Shown here one piece after another: positions 55,866-64,000 of a stretch of 64,000 bases of DNA. The position numbers and the translations under genes are program-made. A model generated the notes under the pieces. It was not told the origin of the DNA. It ran no database searches and worked only from the letters and a program-made list of their open reading frames with translations. Within the stretch, counting starts at the first letter, position 1, and each line of letters begins with the position of its first letter. The stretch comes from Brevundimonas nasdae (GTDB lineage: Bacteria; Pseudomonadota; Alphaproteobacteria; Caulobacterales; Caulobacteraceae), in contig NZ_JAEPWN010000001.1 of assembly GCF_016654005.1 (NCBI RefSeq), positions 1-64,000 of the forward strand, read 5' to 3'.

Positions 55866-57932
55866 TCAGAAGGTCTTGCGCACGCGCAGCGACACGAAGG
55901 TGCGCGGGTCGATGTCGCGATCCTCGACATAGTCGACGGTGCGGGGATCGCGCGACGCATAGACGGTGCGCTGGATGGTGAAGTCGTCCCACAGATTGAT
56001 CTGGGCGCGGATGGCCAGGCTTGCGGTCGGCTTGTACTCGGCGAAGGCCTCCACATAGCCTGAACCCCGCCAGATGTTGGTCTGATCCGGGTCATAGGTG
56101 GGCTGGCCCAGGCGGGGCAGCCAGTTGACGCCCCACTGGGTCTTGTAGCGGGCGATGTCCTGCTGGAAGCCGACATTGGCCTGGCTGGCGCGAACGCCTG
56201 AGATGGGGCGGTCCTCACCCGCGGTCGGGTCGGTGACGCTGGTCTTGTTCCAGTTGTTCTTGAAGGTGAATCGTGCGCCCGAAATGCCGAACTTGTCCAG
56301 CGGCACGATGACGTTCAGCGACAGCTGGTCCAGCGTGCCGTCGCCGATGTTGCCGACCGCCGACAGGTCGCCGGGCAGGGGCAGGCGGTCGATCACGTCG
56401 ATGATCTTGTCGTGGCGATAGCCGATGGCGACGATGCCATTGCCCCAGAAGCGGCGTTCGTAGTTCACCTCGGTGATCCAGCGCTGTTCCGGGCGCAGAT
56501 CGACATTGCCGCCGAACAGCGTGCCGTCGTCCAGCTCGGCTGCGGCGGCGAAGTCGCTGAAGTCCAACTGCCCCAGTTCACGCTCGAAGCGGAAGCGGAA
56601 CTGGTTGTTCTCCATCGGCGTCCAGGTGGCCAGGAAGCGCGGCTTGGCGAAGAAGAAGCTTTCCTCCTGGTTGGCGTCGCCCGACTGTTTGATGGTCGAG
56701 GCCTCCAGCCGCACGCCGCCTTCCAGCGTCAGTTTGGGATTGATGCGCCAGGTCGTCTTGCCGAAAGCCTCGCCGCGCGTCTCCTCGACCTTGACCGAGG
56801 CGCTGGGCAGTTCGATGGGCGCGCCGCCGATGGTGAAGCCCTGGTGGACGTCCAGCATGTTGTAGGCGACCTCGGCGCCGACCTCGAAGGTCAGGGCGGA
56901 CGAGCGTTCGTTGCGCAGAAGGCCGCGCAGGATGGTTTCGGACGAATCGCCGTTCGATTTGAACTGCTCTTCCGGGGCCGTCACGCCGTTACGCGTCTGG
57001 TTGCCGGTGGAGACGTTGTCGAAGTCGCTGAACTCGTGGATGAACCGCGTCTCCAGCTGCCAGCGCGGGTTCAGCGGCCGGGTCCAGGTCAGGCCCAGTT
57101 CGCCGGAATGGCCCTTCTCGGCATAGTCGTTGCGGCGCAGGGATGTGGGCGAGCTGAACTCCGACCAGCTCTGCCAATCATTTATGCCATAGCGGGCGGT
57201 GCTCTCCAGCTTGCCGCCCAGCAGAGGGCCCGAATAGTTGCCGCGGATCGAGTTGCCGCCGCCCCAGCCGTCATTCTCGAAGCGTTCGTCGCGCAAGATG
57301 TTTCCGGCGGCGTCGGTGCGGATCGAACGGCCCACGCCGTTGGAATCGCTGGATCCCGTGCCATCCGACAGAACGACGCCCCAGCTGCGTTCGCCGCTCT
57401 TCGCGGTGAACTGATAGGAGCCGCCGAAGACATCGTGGCCGCCTTCGAACAACTGGGCGTTCCAGGTCAGGATCGACTGGCGGCTGCTGGTCGACTTCAG
57501 GATCACGTTCACGATCACCGCATAGCCCTGCATGTCGATGCCGGACGCGCCGCCGCGGATCAGTTCGATCCGCTCGACCTGGCTGGCCAGGGTGCGGTTC
57601 AGCACGTTGGAGCCGGTGTCGTTCTTGGAGGCCGGACGCGAGTTGTTGATCAGGATATTGCCGACCGCGCCTTCGAAGCCGCGCGAACCGGAGCCGTCGT
57701 CGACCGAGAAGCCGGGGATGCGGTTGACCATGTCCAACGCCGTGTTCGGCTGCTGCGAGGCGAAGAAGTCGGGCGTGAACACCAGCACGCCGCGCTGGGC
57801 GGAGTCGATCAGCGGCGCCTGACCATTGGGGCTGGTCGGCACGAGCGCTTCCGCGACCTGGGGCGTGGTTTCAGCATGGGCGGCGCCTGCGAAAAGCAGG
57901 GCGGTGGTGGCCAGCAGAATGGTCTTGGTCAT
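55866..57932 (-). CDS. TonB-dependent outer-membrane receptor
   Basis: Encodes 688 residues from ATG 57932 with a signal peptide (LLATTALLFAGAAHA). The plug domain is visible around residues 35-145 (I-P-G-F-S-V-D-D-G and I-E-L-I-R-G-G-A-S-G-I-D), and the protein ends in aromatic K-T-F, typical of a beta barrel. The ligand is unknown. It probably takes up a bulky nutrient or siderophore; context gives no clue. Confidence 0.88.
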   Translation of the reverse strand: MTKTILLATTALLFAGAAHAETTPQVAEALVPTSPNGQAPLIDSAQRGVLVFTPDFFASQQPNTALDMVNRIPGFSVDDGSGSRGFEGAVGNILINNSRPASKNDTGSNVLNRTLASQVERIELIRGGASGIDMQGYAVIVNVILKSTSSRQSILTWNAQLFEGGHDVFGGSYQFTAKSGERSWGVVLSDGTGSSDSNGVGRSIRTDAAGNILRDERFENDGWGGGNSIRGNYSGPLLGGKLESTARYGINDWQSWSEFSSPTSLRRNDYAEKGHSGELGLTWTRPLNPRWQLETRFIHEFSDFDNVSTGNQTRNGVTAPEEQFKSNGDSSETILRGLLRNERSSALTFEVGAEVAYNMLDVHQGFTIGGAPIELPSASVKVEETRGEAFGKTTWRINPKLTLEGGVRLEASTIKQSGDANQEESFFFAKPRFLATWTPMENNQFRFRFERELGQLDFSDFAAAAELDDGTLFGGNVDLRPEQRWITEVNYERRFWGNGIVAIGYRHDKIIDVIDRLPLPGDLSAVGNIGDGTLDQLSLNVIVPLDKFGISGARFTFKNNWNKTSVTDPTAGEDRPISGVRASQANVGFQQDIARYKTQWGVNWLPRLGQPTYDPDQTNIWRGSGYVEAFAEYKPTASLAIRAQINLWDDFTIQRTVYASRDPRTVDYVEDRDIDPRTFVSLRVRKTF

Positions 57933-58095
57933 CGGTTTCCCCTCGATCTGTTGACGCAGGGTGTGCCGATTGCCGCTGTTCATCTCCAGTTACAAGGCGG
58001 AAAGGTGGATTAAATCGGCGACATCATTACAGGCAATTCACGTGCCTATACTGGCAGCTATGAAACTATACGGCTCTGTAATGTTCGAGAGCAAT

Positions 58096-59058
58096 ATGAA
58101 GTCCCTATTTCTGACGTTGGTATTCAGCGCGGCTCTGGGCGGCGCGGCCGTCGCCCAGACTGCGCCGCCGCCTGCGCCGTCCGTTGAGGCGCCGGCCTCT
58201 GTCGATGACATCGTCGTGGTGGCGCGCCGGGCGGGGCTGCCGATCTGGACTGTGGATCGGGGCGACAGCACCGTGATCCTGGTCGGCTCCATCAGCGGGG
58301 TGCCGCGCAATTATGAATGGCGGCCCGAGGCGCTGGAACAGGCGACCCTGCGCGCGCAACGGGTGATGTACCCGATCGAGGGCCGGGCCTCGCCCGCCGA
58401 CGTGCTGCGCCTGATCTGGCGCATCCGCACCATCACCCGCCTGCCGGATGGCCGCACCATCGCCGACTACGCCTCGCCCGAGCTGATGGCGCAGCTGGAG
58501 GCCCTGCACGCGGGAGAGCGGTCGCAGAACTGGCGGCGCGAACCGCCGCTGATCCAGAGCCTGGACCTGATGGACCGCACGGGGCTGGAGCGCCGGGGCC
58601 GGGCCGTGGTGGGCGTGGTCAGCGACAAGGCGCGGCGGGCGCGCATCCCCGGCGACGCCGTGGGCGTGGTGCGCGGCGACGAACTGATCGACGGGCTTCT
58701 GACGGCCCCCCCAGAGACCTATCTGGCCTGTCTGGCGATGACGGTCGAGGCCGCGCAGGCCGGACCCGAGGGGGCGGCGAAACGGCTGGATGACTGGAGC
58801 CATCTGCGTGTCGCGGCGGTGCTGGCCAATCCGCTGGATCAGGCCCTGAACCTGTGCTGGCCTTCGGGTGATCCCGAGGTCGCCCCCATGCTGCGCCAGA
58901 AGTGGCTGGAGGCCACGGATCAGGCGCTGGGCCAGCCGGGGGTGACCCTGGCGGTGGCCCCTCTGCGGGTGCTGGCCGAGCCGGACGGGGTGCTGGACCG
59001 GCTGGAGGCCGCCGGTCTTGATCCGCGCGGGCCGGAGTGGCGCCCCGTAGGCGAATAG
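58096..59058 (+). CDS. TraB/GumN-family protein
   Basis: Encodes 320 residues from ATG 58096 (GAGAG upstream) with a signal peptide ending in A-A-V-A-Q. It has the TraB/GumN pattern: V-I-L-V-G-S-I-S-G-V-P near the N-terminus (normally the G-x-x-H motif, here the histidine is absent), and later V-L-A-N-P-L-D-Q-A. Members are periplasmic or envelope proteins with possible metalloprotease activity; the changed motif suggests this one may be inactive. Confidence 0.7.
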   Translation: MKSLFLTLVFSAALGGAAVAQTAPPPAPSVEAPASVDDIVVVARRAGLPIWTVDRGDSTVILVGSISGVPRNYEWRPEALEQATLRAQRVMYPIEGRASPADVLRLIWRIRTITRLPDGRTIADYASPELMAQLEALHAGERSQNWRREPPLIQSLDLMDRTGLERRGRAVVGVVSDKARRARIPGDAVGVVRGDELIDGLLTAPPETYLACLAMTVEAAQAGPEGAAKRLDDWSHLRVAAVLANPLDQALNLCWPSGDPEVAPMLRQKWLEATDQALGQPGVTLAVAPLRVLAEPDGVLDRLEAAGLDPRGPEWRPVGE

Positions 59059-59080
59059 GAACCGGGCGCAGGCGCGGCGG

Positions 59081-60511
59081 TCAGACCGCCGTGCCGCCCA
59101 CCGTCAGGCCGCCGATCTTCAGGCTGGGCTGGCCGATGCCGACCGGCACGCCCTGTCCGGCCTTGCCGCAGACGCCGACGCCCGGATCGAAGGCGAAGTC
59201 GTCGCCGATCATCTGGATCTTGGTCAGGGCCGTGGCGCCGTCGCCGATCAGGGTGGCGCCGCGCACCGGGGCGGTGATGACCCCGTCCTCGATCAGATAG
59301 GCCTCGTTGCACTGGAAGACGAACTTGCCGTTGGTGATGTCCACCTGGCCGCCCGAGAAGTTGGCCGCGTAGAGGCCGCGCTTCGTATTGGCGATCATGT
59401 CGGCCTTCGAATCCCGGCCGCCCTCCATGAAGGTGTTGGTCATGCGCGGCATCGGCATGTGGGCGAAGGACTGGCGGCGGCCGTTGCCGGTGGCGGCGAC
59501 GCCCATCTGACGCGCCGACAGCCGGTCGTGCATCAGGCCGACCATGATGCCGTCCTCGATCAGGACGTTGCGCTGGGTCGGGGTGCCTTCGTCGTCCACG
59601 GACAATGAGCCGCGACGGTCGGCGATGGAGCCGTCGTCCACCACGGTCACGCCGGGCGCGGCGACGCGCTTGCCCATCATGCCGTTGAAGACGGATGAGC
59701 CCTTTCTGTGGAAGTCGCCTTCGAAGCCGTGGCCGATGGCTTCATGCAGCAGGACGCCGGGCCAGCCCGCGCCCAGAACCACGTCCATCTCGCCCGCCGG
59801 GCAGTCGATGGCGTCCAGATTGACCAGGGCCTGACGCAGAGCCTCGTCCACCTGGGCCTGCCAGCGCTCGGGCGCGATCCATTCCTCAAAGCCCGCGCGG
59901 CCGCCCGCGCCCGATGAAGCGCTTTCGCGCTTGCCGTTCTGTTCGACCGTGACGGAGACGTTCAGCCGCACCAGCGGGCGGATGTCGCGCACGGCCCGGT
60001 CGTCGGCGCGCAGGATCTCGATGGCGCGTCGCTCTCCGACCAGAGAGGCGGACACCTGGACCACGCGCGGGTCGCGCGCCCGCGCCCAGGCGTCGATCTC
60101 GGCCAGAAGCGCGATCTTGTCCGAGAAGGCGGGCGAGGCGAGGGGATCGACCTCGCCATACAGTTTCTGATTGGTGGCGCGCGGCCCCTCGGCGACCAGG
60201 GCTGCGTGACCGGCCTTGGCCAGGGCCGCGCTGTCGGCGGCGCGGCGCAGGGCGGCGGCGGAGATTTCGTTGGCGTGGGCGTATCCGGCGGTTTCGCCCG
60301 CCACGACCCGCAGGCCGAAACCCTCGGTCGCGTCATAGGCGGCGGATTTCAGCCGCCCGTCGTCTAACACCAGACTCTCGCTCTCGGAGCGTTCCAAGAA
60401 CAGCTCGCCGTCGTCGGCCCCGGCCAGGGCCGTCTTCAGGATGGACAGGGCTTCGTCGGCGTCGACGCCGGCGGCGTCGAGGATGGGCGGCGGGGAGGCG
60501 GGAACGGTCAT
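59081..60511 (-). CDS. tldD: Metalloprotease TldD
   Basis: Encodes 476 residues. The zinc motif H-E-A-I-G-H-G-F-E-G-D is present, as is G-N-G-R-R-Q-S-F-A-H-M-P-M-P-R-M-T-N. TldD works with TldE to break down peptides such as antibiotic precursors and the CcdA antitoxin. tldE is not in the window. It ends 22 bases from the TraB gene on the other strand. Confidence 0.95.
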   Translation of the reverse strand: MTVPASPPPILDAAGVDADEALSILKTALAGADDGELFLERSESESLVLDDGRLKSAAYDATEGFGLRVVAGETAGYAHANEISAAALRRAADSAALAKAGHAALVAEGPRATNQKLYGEVDPLASPAFSDKIALLAEIDAWARARDPRVVQVSASLVGERRAIEILRADDRAVRDIRPLVRLNVSVTVEQNGKRESASSGAGGRAGFEEWIAPERWQAQVDEALRQALVNLDAIDCPAGEMDVVLGAGWPGVLLHEAIGHGFEGDFHRKGSSVFNGMMGKRVAAPGVTVVDDGSIADRRGSLSVDDEGTPTQRNVLIEDGIMVGLMHDRLSARQMGVAATGNGRRQSFAHMPMPRMTNTFMEGGRDSKADMIANTKRGLYAANFSGGQVDITNGKFVFQCNEAYLIEDGVITAPVRGATLIGDGATALTKIQMIGDDFAFDPGVGVCGKAGQGVPVGIGQPSLKIGGLTVGGTAV

Positions 60512-60799
60512 GGACGCTAGGTAGGGGTTGGAGGGCGGTTCGTCACCTGCCCGACCGGATTCAGATCCGGCCGGCGGAAAAAACAGAGTCCAATTCGTCT
60601 GAATAGTCTGAAATCCCGGCCCAGGCCTGTATCGCGGACAAGGGGCGGAACATCTCAGCGTGATGATGACACGGATAAAAGCTCAGGCGCGTCGATTCCG
60701 TCTAGAATTGTCTTAACCGTTGAATTGATTGATCTACGCAGGCGCAGATGCGTGGGCGGGGCGTCGCCTGCACCGCCGGGATTGATTGGCGTCGCCCGC

Positions 60800-61549
60800 T
60801 CAGCGCGCCAGCTTGCCCTTGGCCCTGTCAGCGGTCAGGACGACGTCGGGGTCCGGCTTCTTCACGTCCTGGGTCACATGGTCCAGCACCGACAGGATGT
60901 AGCGGATCAGGTTCAGGCGCGCTGTCTTCTTGTCGTCGGTGGCGATGACGGTCCAGGGGGCGAAGGGGCGGTCGGTTTCGTCCAGCATCCGGTCGCGGGC
61001 GTCGGAATAGGCGTCGAACCGGGCCTCGGCCTCGGCGTCCAGCGACGACAGCTTGAACTGTTTCAGCGGATCGACGCGGCGTTCCTTCAGCCGTTTCGCC
61101 TGCTCCTTGCGCGAGATGTCCAGCCAGATCTTGATCAGGATGATCCCGTCGTCGGTCAGCATCCGCTCGAAACGCGGGGCGTCGGTCATGAACTGGGCGT
61201 ACTGTTCGGGCGTGCAATAGCCCATCACCGGCTCGACCCCGCCGCGGTTGTACCAGGAGCGGTTGAAGATGACCGTCTCGCCCGCCGCAGGCAGGTGGGG
61301 GACATAGCGCTGGAAATACCACTGGCTGGTTTCGCGGTCGCTGGGCTTGGGCAGGGCGACGACGCGCGTCTGGCGCGGCGACATATATTCGGTCAGCCGT
61401 TTGATGGCCCCGTCCTTGCCCGCCGTATCGCGGCCTTCCAGCACGATGACGACGCGCAGATTGTTCTTGATGGTCCAGGACTGCGTTTCGACAATCGCGA
61501 GCTGCAGCTGCTCAAGTTCGGTCGCGTAGGCGTCTGATTTCTTTCCCAT
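60800..61549 (-). CDS. ppk2: Polyphosphate kinase 2
   Basis: Encodes 249 residues from ATG 61549. The Walker A-like E-G-R-D-T-A-G-K-D-G and the R-S-W-Y-N-R-G-G-V-E motif identify the PPK2 family, which transfers phosphate between polyphosphate and nucleotides. Longer starts up to 61654 would overlap the divergent serine hydrolase gene and are unlikely. The 288 bases before tldD hold no supported gene; a CCGGAT-TCAG-ATCCGG hairpin lies at 60555-60570. Confidence 0.93.
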   Translation of the reverse strand: MGKKSDAYATELEQLQLAIVETQSWTIKNNLRVVIVLEGRDTAGKDGAIKRLTEYMSPRQTRVVALPKPSDRETSQWYFQRYVPHLPAAGETVIFNRSWYNRGGVEPVMGYCTPEQYAQFMTDAPRFERMLTDDGIILIKIWLDISRKEQAKRLKERRVDPLKQFKLSSLDAEAEARFDAYSDARDRMLDETDRPFAPWTVIATDDKKTARLNLIRYILSVLDHVTQDVKKPDPDVVLTADRAKGKLAR

Positions 61550-61666
61550 GGGGTCAGACTGACCCGATGAGGCGGTCAGGGCAAGCGGCGCTGAAACATG
61601 ACGGGATTCTAACGTGTTCCGATGCGTCGCCGCCGCTAGGGTGCGGGCGTGCAAGTGGAGAAGGGC

Positions 61667-62800
61667 ATGATCATGGACCGCCGAACCGTTCTGATTTCAG
61701 GCCTGGCCAGCACCCTGCCGGTCGGGGCGGCGTCCGCCGCAGAAGCCTCGGCCTATGAGGCCGTGCTGGACAAACTGTTCGCTGAAAAGGCGCCGGTCGC
61801 CCTGGCGGGCGGCGTGGTGACGCGCGACGGCCTGATCTGGTCGGGGGTGCGCGGCGTGCGGCAGGTGGGCGGAAGCGATGCGGCGACGCCGGACGACCGC
61901 TGGCACCTGGGGTCCAACACCAAGGCGATGACGGCGGCGCTTTACGCCCGGCTGGTCGAACAGGGGCGGGCCGCGTGGGATGCGCCGCTGAGCACCCTGT
62001 TCCCCGGCGCAGCCATTGATCCGGCGTGGAGCGGCGTGACCATCACCGACTTCATCCAGCACCGCGCGGGGCTGAAGGACGAAGACGCCCTGGGCATGGT
62101 CTTCTTCATGACTTCGCGCGACGACCCGCGCCCCTGGACGGTCCAGCGCCGCGCCATCGCCGAGGCCGCCCTGGCCAAGCCGCCGACGGGGGCGAGGGGG
62201 GCGTTCGAATACGCCAACGTCAACTACATCCTGGTCGGCGCCGCCATCGAACAGATCACCGGCGGATCGTGGGAAGACGCCATGAAGGCCGAGGTCTTCA
62301 CGCCGCTGGGCCTGACCTCAGCCGGGTTCGGCGCGCCTGCTCACAATGTGAAGGGCGGGGCCAACGCCTGGGGGCATGAGGGCGAGGGCGCCGACCGCGT
62401 CGCCATGGACCCCGCCAGCCCCGGATCGGACAATCCGCTGGCCCTGGGTCCGGCGGGGACGGCCCATATGTCGCTGGCCGACTATGCGACCTGGCTGAAG
62501 GTCTTCCTGACCGACGGCGGCGGCTGGCTGAAGCCCGAAAGCATCGCCGCCCTCAGCACGCCGAGCCCTGGCGCGGACACGCCCTATGCCGGGGGCTGGA
62601 TCGCGCCGCCCCACGCCCCCTGGGCGTCGGGGCCGGTGCTGATGCACGAGGGGTCGAACACCCTGTGGCACGCAGTGGCGGCGGTGGCGCCCGTGCGCGG
62701 CGTGGCCTTCATCGGCCTGAGCAATCAGGGGCCGGAGGCGGGGGCGGCGAACGGCCTGATGCCGGGTCTGGTGCGGGCGCTGGGCGCGGCGCCCGCGTAA
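61667..62800 (+). CDS. Serine hydrolase (class C beta-lactamase family)
   Basis: Encodes 377 residues from ATG 61667, after GGAGAAGG. A Tat-like or Sec signal (D-R-R-T-V-L-I-S-G-L-A-S-T-L) opens the protein. The catalytic S-N-T-K (SxxK) and Y-A-N (YxN) motifs are visible, together with a late H-E-G replacing the usual K-T-G. The family includes esterases, peptidases and beta-lactamases; the substrate cannot be told. It is divergent from ppk2. Confidence 0.85.
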   Translation: MIMDRRTVLISGLASTLPVGAASAAEASAYEAVLDKLFAEKAPVALAGGVVTRDGLIWSGVRGVRQVGGSDAATPDDRWHLGSNTKAMTAALYARLVEQGRAAWDAPLSTLFPGAAIDPAWSGVTITDFIQHRAGLKDEDALGMVFFMTSRDDPRPWTVQRRAIAEAALAKPPTGARGAFEYANVNYILVGAAIEQITGGSWEDAMKAEVFTPLGLTSAGFGAPAHNVKGGANAWGHEGEGADRVAMDPASPGSDNPLALGPAGTAHMSLADYATWLKVFLTDGGGWLKPESIAALSTPSPGADTPYAGGWIAPPHAPWASGPVLMHEGSNTLWHAVAAVAPVRGVAFIGLSNQGPEAGAANGLMPGLVRALGAAPA

Positions 62801-62853
62801 TAAAGGGGGCGCGGGCGGTGGCGATGGGGCGGGGCGAACCCTAACTGCACCGC

Positions 62854-63900
62854 ATGACCCTGATTGAACGCCTGTCGCTGACTGTCCCCATCATTCAGGC
62901 CCCGATGGCAGGGGTGTCGACGCCGGACATGGCGGCGGCGGTGTCCAATGCAGGCGGGCTGGGCTCCATCGGCGTGGGGGCGACCGACGACGCGGGCGCG
63001 CGGGCGATGATCGCGGCCGTGCAGGCCCGAACCAGCCGCGCCTTCAACGTCAATCTGTTCGTGCATGAGGACCCGACGCCGGACGCGGCGCGCGAGGCGG
63101 CGTGGCGGGAGGCGCTGCGGCCTCTGTTCGCCGGGTTCGACGCCCAGCCGCCAGAGCAGCTGCGCACCATCTATCGCAGCTTCGCCCATGACGACGACAT
63201 GCTGGCCCTGTTGGTCGAGACGGCGCCTGCGGTGGTCAGCTTCCACTTCGGTCTGCCGGATGCGGCGCGGATCGCGGCGCTGAAACAGGGGGGGATCACT
63301 CTCCTGTCCACCGCCACCAGCCTGGACGAAGCCTTGGCGGCTCGGGCGGCGGGCGTCGACGCCGTGGTGGCCCAGGGCTATGAGGCGGGCGGTCATCGCG
63401 GGGTGTTCGATCCCGACGCGCCGGACGACCAGCTGGGCGTCCTGGCCCTGACCCGGCTGCTGGTTCAGAAGTCGGGCCTGCCGGTGATTGCGGCGGGCGG
63501 GATCATGGACGGGCAGGGCGTGCGCGCGGTTCTGGACCTCGGCGCCGTGGCGGCCCAGCTTGGCACCGCCTTCATCGCCTGCCCCGAAAGCGCGGCGGAC
63601 GAGGCCTATCGCGCGGCGTTGCAGGGCGAGGGCGCGACCCATACGACCATGACCCGCGCCATCTCGGGCCGCCCCGCCCGCAGCCTGCGCAACCGCTTCA
63701 CGCTCTGGGGGCAGGGCGACGTGCCGCCGGCCGCCGCCTATCCCATCGCCTATGACGCCGGAAAGGCCCTGAACGCCGCCGCCAAGGCGCGGGGCGAAGG
63801 CGGGTACGGCGCCCAGTGGGCCGGGCAGGGCGCGCCCCTGGCCCGCAGTCTGCCCGCGGCGGCGCTGATGGCGGCGCTGCAGGCTGAGATGGCGGGCTGA
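62854..63900 (+). CDS. Nitronate monooxygenase
   Basis: Encodes 348 residues. The TIM-barrel pattern P-I-I-Q-A-P-M-A-G, then S-N-A-G-G-L-G and the FMN-binding Q-G-Y-E-A-G-G-H-R-G mark the NMO/2-nitropropane dioxygenase family, which oxidises toxic nitronates using FMN. It lies 53 bases after the serine hydrolase gene in the same direction. Confidence 0.93.
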   Translation: MTLIERLSLTVPIIQAPMAGVSTPDMAAAVSNAGGLGSIGVGATDDAGARAMIAAVQARTSRAFNVNLFVHEDPTPDAAREAAWREALRPLFAGFDAQPPEQLRTIYRSFAHDDDMLALLVETAPAVVSFHFGLPDAARIAALKQGGITLLSTATSLDEALAARAAGVDAVVAQGYEAGGHRGVFDPDAPDDQLGVLALTRLLVQKSGLPVIAAGGIMDGQGVRAVLDLGAVAAQLGTAFIACPESAADEAYRAALQGEGATHTTMTRAISGRPARSLRNRFTLWGQGDVPPAAAYPIAYDAGKALNAAAKARGEGGYGAQWAGQGAPLARSLPAAALMAALQAEMAG

Positions 63901-63986
63901 TCGCCGCACGACCGGCAGGGCGATGAACGGATCGCGGTCCTGCGGCGTTTGCCAGCGGGGCCGTTGTCGGCCCGGACAGGAGCGGC

Positions 63987-64000
63987 ATGAAGCGGGGTCT
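63987..64000 (+). CDS. Possible start of a gene cut by the window end
   Basis: An ATG with AGGAGC six to eleven bases upstream lies at the window edge. Only the first few codons are present, so no function can be given. Confidence 0.25.

Noticed and set aside
56412..58013. 533-residue open frame opposite the TonB receptor gene
   Set aside because: Antisense shadow of a clear TonB receptor; no motif and no ribosome site.

Overview
The window looks like the chromosome of a Caulobacterales alphaproteobacterium, most likely Brevundimonas or a close relative. It is GC-rich throughout. The right third carries an alphaproteobacterial housekeeping run: tRNA-Ala, a TIGR02300-type acidic protein, aroA, cmk, rpsA, ihfB and mscL, plus a TonB receptor and a POT peptide transporter. 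The genus is inferred from gene order and protein style; no search was run.

Bases 1-46,241 are accessory DNA that stops exactly at the 3' end of tRNA-Ala(GGC), a typical genomic-island edge. The left end holds debris: the tail of an IS5-type transposase and a broken trbI. A 2.9-kb cassette follows (820-3710): small ORF, DUF3489, DUF2924, large serine recombinase, and a hairpin-rich tail. A second, directly repeated copy (43339-46241) abuts the tRNA, so the two copies bracket about 42.5 kb.

Inside the bracket, left to right: (i) a deleted relic of another recombinase element (3974-4229); (ii) a complete high-affinity potassium operon, kdpF-A-B-(TorF-type porin)-C-D-E; (iii) the intact form of the relic element: divergent DNA-binding gene, large serine recombinase, two ParB/RepB-like proteins, a ParB-MTase fusion, a DUF5681 protein and a terminase large subunit, but no capsid or portal genes; (iv) an XRE regulator and a membrane protein-DUF429-PD-(D/E)XK cluster; (v) a restriction island: McrA-like HNH nuclease, Eco29kI-type endonuclease and methyltransferase, and Vsr; (vi) an ABC-three-component (ABC-3C) system; (vii) an unrecognised four-gene operon with a zinc/HNH-like protein, a membrane protein and an Mrr-like nuclease, in which two genes carry single-base frameshifts; (viii) a HEPN protein gene split by an IS3-family element, next to a DUF3800 gene. 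The region therefore combines several mobile modules with at least four candidate antiphage loci.

Bases 46,236-64,000 look like core genome: tRNA-Ala, the TIGR02300 protein, aroA, a membrane protein, cmk, rpsA, ihfB, mscL, a GNAT-like protein, a POT transporter, a TonB-dependent receptor, a TraB/GumN protein, tldD, ppk2, a serine hydrolase and a nitronate monooxygenase.

The strongest leads for new biology are the four-gene operon at 32.5-37.7 kb, the duplicated DUF3489-DUF2924-recombinase cassette with conserved end hairpins, the terminase module without structural genes, and the kdp operon lying between a relic and an intact copy of the same mobile element.
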